From: Caproicibacter sp002399225
GTDB lineage: Bacteria; Bacillota; Clostridia; Oscillospirales; Acutalibacteraceae
Assembly (NCBI GenBank): GCA_036756705.1
Contig: DAIOKN010000011.1
Location: 1-60,476, forward strand
Direction: 5' to 3'
Length of the DNA: 60,476 nucleotides
The notes beneath the pieces are model-generated. The model was not told the origin of the DNA and did not search any database. It saw nothing but the letters and a program-made list of their open reading frames with translations. This document shows positions 54,252-60,476 of this stretch, in pieces. Numbering within the stretch: the first letter of the stretch is position 1; every line of letters starts with the position of its first letter. Position numbers and translations under genes: made by a program.

Positions 54252-55057
54252 GCTAAAATCCTCCTCTGCCGCAGGATCCCGACGAGTTCATCCGTCGCCT
54301 GCGGAACCGCATCGTCCCTGAAAATCCGCCCGTGCCGTTTCAGCTCCGGGGGAATTTCAATTTTTTTCACTTTGGTCGGGGACCCCTGAAACCCGACCGC
54401 CGTCTCCTCCAGAAACGGTGCGAGGTCATGAAAGGTCAGCGTCGTGACCGCCGCTTTCCGCGCCTTCATCTTCTCCTGAAACGAAGGCAGCCTCGGTTCA
54501 CTGATCTCTTTGGTCACAGTGAGCAGAGCGGGAAACAGAATCTCTTTTTCATAGGTTCCGTCCCAAAGCTCCGACTCCACACGGATGCTGTCCCTGTCGG
54601 CCGCAGCGACCCTGCTGACAAAACATGCATACGGAATTCCGAGGTTTTCCGCAACTTCCGGGCCAACCTGGCCGGTGTCTCCATCGACGGTTTTTTCACC
54701 GCAAAGAATCAGGTCAAAGCCGCCGAGCTTTCTTACTGCCGCCGCAAGGATCATGGAAGTGGCGCGCGTGTCCGAGCCGCCGAACTTCGCGTCACTGACT
54801 AGAACCCCCCTAGAGGCGCCTCTCGCCATACATTCCCGGACCGCTTTGACCGCATTGGGCGGCCCCATACTGATGGCGGTAACCTCGTCCCCCAAGCACT
54901 CCGAGATCTTCACCGCCTCCTCCAGCGCATTCAGGTCGAAAGGGTTGACCTCTGTACCGGCCGACTTCCGGTCGACCACTCCCCTTTCCCGGTCAAATTT
55001 CACAGTGTCCATGTCCGGCACCTGTTTTACCAAAACCGCAATCTTCAAGCCGTTCAT
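54248..55057 (-). CDS. etfB: Electron transfer flavoprotein beta subunit
   Basis: About 269 residues: KIAVLVKQVPDMDTVKFDRE, LNALEEAVKI, LCGEKTVDGDTGQVGPE and the C-terminal KMKARKAAV. ATG 55057 begins the conserved IAVLVKQVPD sequence; the frame extends upstream to 55204 but without ETF similarity. It follows the broken dehydrogenase gene by about 60 bp. Confidence 0.94.
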   Translation of the reverse strand: MNGLKIAVLVKQVPDMDTVKFDRERGVVDRKSAGTEVNPFDLNALEEAVKISECLGDEVTAISMGPPNAVKAVRECMARGASRGVLVSDAKFGGSDTRATSMILAAAVRKLGGFDLILCGEKTVDGDTGQVGPEVAENLGIPYACFVSRVAAADRDSIRVESELWDGTYEKEILFPALLTVTKEISEPRLPSFQEKMKARKAAVTTLTFHDLAPFLEETAVGFQGSPTKVKKIEIPPELKRHGRIFRDDAVPQATDELVGILRQRRILA

Positions 55058-55118
55058 CCCATCTTCTCCCTTCCTGCCGCGGCGGTCCCCGAGAGGAGAA
55101 TCCCGCCGCCCTGTTCTG

Positions 55119-56529
55119 TCAACCGGCCGTTTCATGAAAGATGGTGCCCGGATTAAGAATTCCGTTTGGATCAAACGCTTTTTTGATTGATCGCATGATC
55201 TCAAGCTCTTTTGGAGAAAATTGCAGGCTCATGTAATCCGTCCGCGTTTTTCCGGTTCCATGTTCGGCCGTGATGGTGCCGCCGTACCGAATGGCAGTCT
55301 GATAAATTTCCTTTTTCATGTCCTCATAATTTTCCGGGAGCTTTCCGTCCCGGTTCATCAGAAAGTTGTGCATGTTGCCGTCCGCAATATGGCCGAGGGA
55401 AACAATCGGATTGTCATATTTTTCACCGATCTTCCGCACATCTTCAAAAAAATCAGGGACTGCCGACGGCGGCACCGCAATGTCCGTAATGTCTGCCACT
55501 TTGCTTTTATAGGGGACATAGCAGTTACTGCGGACTGCCAGAAGATCTTTCTGCTCCTTCGCGCTCTCTGCAACCACGCTGTCGACCGCACCGTACTGCC
55601 CGCAGATATCGACGATCTTTCCGCAGTTTTCGTACAGATTATCTTCGTTCACCCCGTCGACAATAAACATCAGGTCGACAGAGCCTTTCTTTGCGGGCCA
55701 GACAAGGCCGAGATCTTTTGCCGAGGCAAGGGTCAGCTCCCGGTCCATATATTCGCAGGCGAGCGGCGTGATCCCGCTTTGCAGTACTTTCGGCACTGCG
55801 TCGCTCGCCTCTCTTCTGGACTGAAACGACACCAGCATGGTGTTGCTGAATTCACTTTTCCCGTACAGGCGGAGTGTGACCTCCGTAATGACCCCCAGGG
55901 TGCCCTCGCTGCCCATGACAAGCTGCATCAGGTCGTAGCCCATATTATTTTTGAGAAGCTTTCCGCCGAGATGCAGGATTTCTCCGGTGGCAAGGACGAT
56001 CTCCACGGCCTTGACATGGTTTCTCATGATGCCGTGCTTGACCGCCCGGGTGCCGCCTGCGTTGGTGGCAACCATCCCGCCGACCTCGGCCCCTTCGTCG
56101 CCCGGATGGATCGGAAAGAAGAGCTTCCCCTGCTTTTCCAGTGCCTCCAAAAGCTGAGAAAGTGTCGTCCCGCCTTCCATCGTAATCATCAGATTTTTCT
56201 CATCCAGATCAATGATCCGGTTCATCAATGAAAACCGGATCCCGGTGGTCCCGCGCGGCGGCGGGACCGGCGTTGTCGGCGGCGCGGTGCCGGTGGAGCC
56301 CAGCCTTGTGCTTTCGCTGGAGCGGAATTTTGGAAACCTCTTTCGCACAGGCGGGCCGGACCAGAATGCAGTTCTGCGTTTCCTTCGGGCGGATCAGCGG
56401 GTAGCTTTCATCAACGAGATAGCATAGCATTTTATCTAGGTCCGCAGTCGCATAGTCGTTCCCTACAATTTTCCGCACATCAGCAAGAACCTGTTCCGGG
56501 CAAAACATATTATCATGGTTTTTCATCAT
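55119..56529 (-). pseudogene. FAD-linked 2-hydroxyacid (lactate/glycolate-type) dehydrogenase, broken by inversion
   Basis: A GlcD/LctD-like FAD enzyme gene in two same-strand parts. The first part starts at 56529 and runs to KEVSKI; the second runs from MNRIIDLDEKN to the normal C-terminal GILNPGTIF end. The missing middle, the FAD-binding VVPRGGGTGVVGGAVP segment, is present but on the opposite strand (about 56218-56325). So a small DNA inversion, with loss of about 11 bp, splits the gene. The minus strand therefore stops early. It is led by a T-box and followed by etfBA, so the enzyme would have fed electrons to ETF. Confidence 0.85.
56218..56325 (+). other. Inverted internal segment of the dehydrogenase gene
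   Basis: Read on the + strand this encodes RFINENR then VVPRGGGTGVVGGAVPVE and SLVLSLER: exactly the residues missing from the minus-strand gene. CGGTTCATC (56218-56226) is the one remaining arm of a presumed inverted repeat, CGGTTCATC...GATGAACCG, that would have flanked the segment in the intact gene. Confidence 0.85.
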
Positions 56530-56554
56530 TGCAACGCTCCCTAAATAAAATAAT

Positions 56555-56790
56555 AAAAAAAGCCCGCCCCAAAAAAGGGGCGAGCTTTTGCATCCCGCAG
56601 TACCACCCAAATTCGTATTGCTACGCGCTTGAAAGGCCTTAACGCGGCCAAAAATTCGTGCGAACCTACTTTTACTCTGTTCAGAACGCCTGCTCGGAAA
56701 TGAGAAGGCCATATTTTTTGCGCCGCGGTTCTCATCCGGACCCCGCTTCTCTGCTGCGCAAGAGGAATACAGCCGATTTTCGTCATTGCA
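56555..56790 (-). ncRNA. T-box riboswitch
   Basis: On the minus strand: AATGACGAAAATCGGC opening, a long stem I (GGCTGTATT with AATATGGCC), the T-box sequence GGGTGGTACTGCGGG (about 56595-56610) and a strong terminator GCTCGCCCC/GGGGCGGGC with a T-run (56555-56585). TGGT in the antiterminator bulge expects a tRNA with discriminator A. The specifier is not certain: TTC (Phe, 56706-56704) or CTC (Leu, 56704-56702). It directly precedes the dehydrogenase-etfBA genes. Confidence 0.9.
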
Positions 56791-56880
56791 TTTTTTAATT
56801 TTTTATATTTTCTGGATTTATTTCTAGATTATATCCCAGAAAATATTTTTTGTCAAGCAGAATTTTAAAATCCATATTTT

Positions 56881-57099
56881 TTAATAATGTATTTTAAGCG
56901 CGACTGCTAAAACAAGAAAGGCAATAAGAAAGAAGATACCAATGAGCGGCATAATAAATTGATACCATTTATTAAGAGGGACTTTGCCATAATTTAAAAA
57001 GATAAGGAGCGTTCCATAGGTAAACCAAGCCATATTTGTAATACCGTCGCCAAATTGATAAGCTAAAACAGACGTTTGAGTGGACAGGCCTAAATTCAC
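56881..57099 (-). pseudogene. C-terminal fragment of a YfcC-type transporter
   Basis: 72 residues (TSVLAYQFGDGITNM, GKVPLNKWYQFIMPLIG and a last membrane helix) resemble the end of YfcC/DcuC-like carboxylate or amino acid transporters. The other 400 or so residues are missing. It is distinctly AT-rich compared with neighbours and lacks a proper start. Confidence 0.65.
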
Positions 57100-57235
57100 C
57101 CCAATGCAACGCAGAACCAGTCGGATATTCTTTTATGGTAATACTTCGAATAAATTCACGTCATCTCACACCGAAGCATAAAATATATGTAAATTTTCTT
57201 GGATTATATTTACATATATTGCTTTTAAAAATAAG

Positions 57236-57270
57236 CCCCTTTCCCCTGAAAAACCGGGGAAAGGGGAAAA
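57236..57270 (-). terminator. Terminator of the methionine gamma-lyase gene
   Basis: A perfect 11-bp stem CCCCTTTCCCC/GGGGAAAGGGG, followed on the minus strand by CTTATTTTT. An AT-rich hairpin (TATATGTAAAT...ATTTACATATA, about 57184-57218) lies just beyond. Confidence 0.85.
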
Positions 57271-57286
57271 TGTCTCTTCAGTTGTC

Positions 57287-58483
57287 TTATTTAATCTGGG
57301 CAAATGCCTGGTCAAAGTCAGCAATAATATCGTTGACATCTTCCAGACCGACGGAAATACGGACCAGACCTTCCGCAATGCCGGACTGAGCCAGCTCTTC
57401 CGCCGAATAAGTAGAGTGAGTCATGGAAGCCGGATGCTCCACCAGCGTTTCGGCGTCGCCCAAAGAAACCGCAATGGTGCACAGTTTCAGAGAGTTAATC
57501 ACTTTTGCCGTGGTATCTCTGTTCGCATTCAGCTCAATCGACATCATGCCGCCATAATCACGCATCTGCCTCTTGGCAATCTCATGACCCGGGAAATCTT
57601 CCACGCCGGGATAATAAATCTTTTTAATCGCCTTGCTGCTCTTGAAATACTCGACCAGCTTCTTCGCGTTGCTGCAGTGCTTCTGCATCCGGATGTCGAG
57701 CGTTTTCAGGCCGCGTGCCAGCAGAAACGCACTGAACGGGCTCATGATCGCGCCGGTCATATCCTTCAGGCCGGTCATCTTGCAGGTGTCAATAAAATCT
57801 TTCTTGCCTACCACAAAGCCCGCAATGACATCGCCGTGGCCATTGATGTATTTGGTCGCGCTGTGAACGACCACATCCGCGCCCAAAACCAGCGGATTCT
57901 GGAGATAAGGAGAATTGAAGGTGTTATCCACAACCACTTTGATCTCCGGGTTGTAATCATGCGCCATCTTCGCAATTTTCTCAATATCCAAGACCTTCAA
58001 AGTCGGGTTGCAGGGCGTTTCAAAATAAACGACCTTTGTCTTCGGGGACAAGTTCTTCTGCAGATTGTTGAGATCGGACAGATCCGCCAGAATGACTTTC
58101 ACGCCAAACTTTGTGAGTCCTTTGGTCATCAGGGAGTAGGTGCAGCCATACAGCGTATCGCTGCTGATCAGCTCATCGCCTGCCGCCAGCAAAGTCCATA
58201 GGGCGCTGGAAATTGCGCCCATGCCGGAAGCTGTGCTCATGCCGGCTTCGCCCTTTTCAAGAGCGGCGACTTTCTCTTCCACAGCGGTCAAAGAGGGGTT
58301 GCCCAGGCGGGTGTAAATGTAACCCGGCTCTTTTCCGGCAAAGCGGGCTCCGCCCTGCTGCACGGAATCGAATTCAAAGGTTGCGGTCTGGTAAATGGGA
58401 GTGCACAGAGAACCCGTGTTCTCTTTACATTTACCAACATGAATCTGCTGCGTTGCAAAGCCCATTTCCTTCTTGTCTGCCAT
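57287..58483 (-). CDS. Methionine gamma-lyase
   Basis: 398 residues of the Cys/Met-metabolism PLP family. It has SSDTLYGCTYSL, whose Cys is the marker of methionine gamma-lyases, and the PLP Lys in VVHSATKYINGHGD. It splits methionine into methanethiol, 2-oxobutyrate and ammonia. O-acetylhomoserine sulfhydrylase or cystathionine lyase activity is possible. It stands alone downstream of a 480-bp gap. GAAAGGATG precedes its ATG. Confidence 0.9.
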   Translation of the reverse strand: MADKKEMGFATQQIHVGKCKENTGSLCTPIYQTATFEFDSVQQGGARFAGKEPGYIYTRLGNPSLTAVEEKVAALEKGEAGMSTASGMGAISSALWTLLAAGDELISSDTLYGCTYSLMTKGLTKFGVKVILADLSDLNNLQKNLSPKTKVVYFETPCNPTLKVLDIEKIAKMAHDYNPEIKVVVDNTFNSPYLQNPLVLGADVVVHSATKYINGHGDVIAGFVVGKKDFIDTCKMTGLKDMTGAIMSPFSAFLLARGLKTLDIRMQKHCSNAKKLVEYFKSSKAIKKIYYPGVEDFPGHEIAKRQMRDYGGMMSIELNANRDTTAKVINSLKLCTIAVSLGDAETLVEHPASMTHSTYSAEELAQSGIAEGLVRISVGLEDVNDIIADFDQAFAQIK

Positions 58484-58967
58484 TGCAATTCATCCTTTCT
58501 GTTTTTTATAAGCTTTTTAAGAGAAGCTTATAATTTATTGTTCCGCAAGCTCACTTATAATTATTTGTGATAAGTAAGCCTGCATTCCTGCCCTGGAGCA
58601 TCTGCATTTTTGTGAAACGTAAGTGAGGAGGGATTATGCTTTTTTAAAACTAAATAGTGTGCTAAATCAACAATAATATTGGTTTCACATTTGCATATTT
58701 GTTGCTCACTGCTAATAGTATATCATTGATTCCAACAAAAGCGTTAACATTTTTTTCTGTTGAGTTGCTATTGATTTATTTGATAGCGGTGCGGAAAACC
58801 GGTCATTTCTATCGTTAGCGATATGGCGGCCTTTCTGCGGTTACAAGCGACAGGAAAAGATTCCGATCAATTTCAAAGCGTGATAACCCCTCCGAACGGT
58901 CTAAAGGCTGGAAAAGATGGCTAAAAAGGCCTGCCTGCCACACTGCCCGAAAGCGGAATAAAATGCC
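58484..58967. other. Gap between NhaC and methionine gamma-lyase genes
   Basis: About 480 bp without a credible gene. A minus-strand TATACT near 58720 may be a -10 element of the lyase promoter. I looked for a SAM riboswitch or T-box and saw none. Confidence 0.4.
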
Positions 58968-60407
58968 TCAGACAGCAGTTGTTGCCGCAGCGCTTTCCGC
59001 CTCTTTGTTCTTGGCAAGGATTGCTTTCTTTTCCTCAACTCCGGATTCCGCCACATCGTATTCCCAGTTCCAGGGATTTTTGCGGCACACTCCGTCGGCA
59101 AACGGGATAAAGACCGAAACTACGGCGAATACCAGAAGCAGCTGTTGATACCAAAGCAGCGGAATCATCTGAACAGGATTGACGACGCCTTTGCTCAGAC
59201 TGCCGACCAGGAGGAGCTGCGCGCCATAAGGGATAAAGCCCTGGAAGATGCAGGCGAAAATATCCAGCAAAGAGGCGCTGCGGCGTGGGTCAACCTTGTA
59301 TTGGCGGGACATGTCCTTGCTGATGCTGCCGGAAATGATGATGGCGACGGTGTTGTTCGCCGTGGCGATGTCCGCCAGAGAAACCAGTGCGGCAATCCCG
59401 AACTGTGCAGATCTCTGGCCGCGGATCATTTTGCTGATCTTCGAAATTAGCCAGTTGATCCCGCCGTTATGCGTTGTAAGTTCTGCCAAGCCGCCGCAGA
59501 AGAGGGACAGGCAGAAAACTTCGCCCATATCCGTAAATCCGCTCCAGACTTTCTGTGCAAAAGTCATAAGAGTCAGATCGCCGCTTGTCATTCCGATAAT
59601 GCCGGAGGCAAAAATCCCGATCGTCAGAACCAGGAACACATTCCAGCCGGCCAGAGCAAAAATCAAGACGAACAAATAGGGAATGACCTTAATGAAAGAA
59701 AACGAAGTGCTGCCCATATTGACAATCGTATCGGGGCGCCCAAAAATAAGCAGCAGAACAATTGTGAGAACTGCGGCCGGCAGCGCAATCAAGCCGTTGA
59801 GCTTAAATTTATCACGCAGTTCGCAGCCCTGCGTCCGGGTCGCGGCAATCGTAGTATCCGAGATCATCGAAAGATTGTCGCCGAACATTGCGCCGCCCAC
59901 ACAGGCAGCCATCAGTAGCGTTGTGTTCAGGCCCGCCTTGTTTGCAATGCCTAGTGCAATGGGAACAATGGCGCCGATGGTGCCCATAGAGGTTCCGGTT
60001 GCGATCCCCAAAAAGGCGGAAATTACAAATACGCCGGCCGCCAGGAACTGAACGGGGATGACGGAAACACCCATATTGACGGTTGCATCCACCCCGCCCA
60101 TGCTTTTGGAGACACTGGAAAATGCACCGGCCAAGAGATAGATGATCAGCATGATTAAAATGTTTTCGTTGCCCGCCCCTCTGGCAAAGGTCGAAAACTT
60201 TTCGTTAATGGAACCCTTTCCAATAAAGAATGCTAAAATGGTTGCAATGAAGATTGCAGTTACGGATGGGAACTGGTAAAACGCCATCGCCGTACCCTTG
60301 GACTGCTCATACAGCCCTGCCCCCAGGTAGATTACAATGAAAACTAGAAACGGCAATAGGGCAATCCCACTGCTTTTCTTTTGTAGGGTGTTTGCATCCT
60401 GCTTCAT
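58968..60407 (-). CDS. NhaC-family Na+/H+ antiporter
   Basis: 479 residues with about 11-12 membrane segments of the NhaC/ArsB-type superfamily: LGIATGTSMGTIGAIVPIALG and FGDNLSMISDTTIAA are the family motifs. It exchanges Na+ for H+ or a related organic substrate. ATG 60407 follows GGAGGAG; the TTG at 60425 lies upstream of it. The stop of the preceding gene lies within the ribosome site. Confidence 0.9.
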   Translation of the reverse strand: MKQDANTLQKKSSGIALLPFLVFIVIYLGAGLYEQSKGTAMAFYQFPSVTAIFIATILAFFIGKGSINEKFSTFARGAGNENILIMLIIYLLAGAFSSVSKSMGGVDATVNMGVSVIPVQFLAAGVFVISAFLGIATGTSMGTIGAIVPIALGIANKAGLNTTLLMAACVGGAMFGDNLSMISDTTIAATRTQGCELRDKFKLNGLIALPAAVLTIVLLLIFGRPDTIVNMGSTSFSFIKVIPYLFVLIFALAGWNVFLVLTIGIFASGIIGMTSGDLTLMTFAQKVWSGFTDMGEVFCLSLFCGGLAELTTHNGGINWLISKISKMIRGQRSAQFGIAALVSLADIATANNTVAIIISGSISKDMSRQYKVDPRRSASLLDIFACIFQGFIPYGAQLLLVGSLSKGVVNPVQMIPLLWYQQLLLVFAVVSVFIPFADGVCRKNPWNWEYDVAESGVEEKKAILAKNKEAESAAATTAV

Positions 60408-60418
60408 AAATTCTCCTC

Positions 60419-60476
60419 CTAACAAATCTTTCCTGACATCGCCTTAACGTACGCCTGCATAATGTCTTCCCCACTG
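60419..60476 (-). CDS. Partial upstream gene, C-terminal codons
   Basis: The last 18 codons of a minus-strand frame (SGEDIMQAYVKAMSGKIC, then TAG) run off the window edge. Its stop sits against the NhaC ribosome site, so the two genes would be coupled. The family is not recognisable from so short a piece. Confidence 0.5.
   Translation of the reverse strand, partial: SGEDIMQAYVKAMSGKIC

Noticed and set aside
55221..56231. 336-residue + strand open frame
   Set aside because: Antisense to the dehydrogenase gene; only the inverted stretch from 56218 onward carries real coding sense on this strand.
58484..58967. A SAM riboswitch or T-box before methionine gamma-lyase
   Set aside because: Expected from function, but no matching core sequence was found on the minus strand.

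Overview
The window reads as a low-to-mid GC, Gram-positive, anaerobic Clostridia chromosome, probably Oscillospirales (Acutalibacteraceae or Ruminococcaceae-like). This is inferred from the gene families: ECF transporters, Gx/NusG_II pair, T-box, cobalamin riboswitch, bifurcation-type ETF/2-hydroxyacid dehydrogenase, methionine gamma-lyase, NhaC antiporter. Strong GGAGG ribosome sites and tightly overlapping operons also fit. No rRNA, phage structural genes or complete insertion sequence were seen. 

Positions 1-5970 are a worn mobile-element zone. It starts with the leader-distal end of a type I-C-like CRISPR array (13 identical repeats, no cas genes in the window). Then come a tyrosine integrase 3' remnant, an intact ABC-2 type exporter pair beside a wrecked response-regulator/histidine-kinase pair, an XRE regulator/membrane-protein cassette behind a perfect 38-bp palindrome, and a second integrase 3' end that stops just before tRNA-Ser(GGA). 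The two integrase ends share an exact 47-bp repeat. 

Positions 6170-16000 hold housekeeping and metal genes: a Gx transporter with a NusG_II protein, a GntR regulator, a split chromate transporter, a Zur-like regulator with znuBC and znuA around a perfect dyad, and a FecBCD-type importer divergent from a LysR gene. 

Positions 17013-26752 are one leftward operon behind a cobalamin riboswitch. It encodes a DUF4430 lipoprotein, EcfT, a fused double ECF ATPase, an S component, a 1269-residue secreted mosaic protein with another DUF4430 domain, and a secreted alpha/alpha-barrel protein. DUF4430 and the barrel are the two domain types that make up animal intrinsic factor and transcobalamin, so this looks like a bacterial corrinoid-capture and uptake system, the most exciting feature here. 

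Positions 27154-37995 look like a 5-methylthioribose/5-deoxyribose salvage route (DHAP shunt): ribose-type ABC importer, FucU/RbsD mutarotase, MtnK-like kinase, MtnA isomerase, class II aldolase, a DeoR regulator and the divergent dhaKL genes. Positions 38083-48972 form a leftward run of nagA, nagB, cutC, a ROK regulator, an M17 aminopeptidase and a complete Opp transporter, suggesting scavenging of amino-sugar peptides. 

Positions 49378-60476 carry a large transglutaminase-like protein, a GH29 fucosidase, etfB-etfA with a 2-hydroxyacid dehydrogenase gene broken by a small internal DNA inversion and led by a T-box, a transporter fragment, methionine gamma-lyase and an NhaC antiporter.
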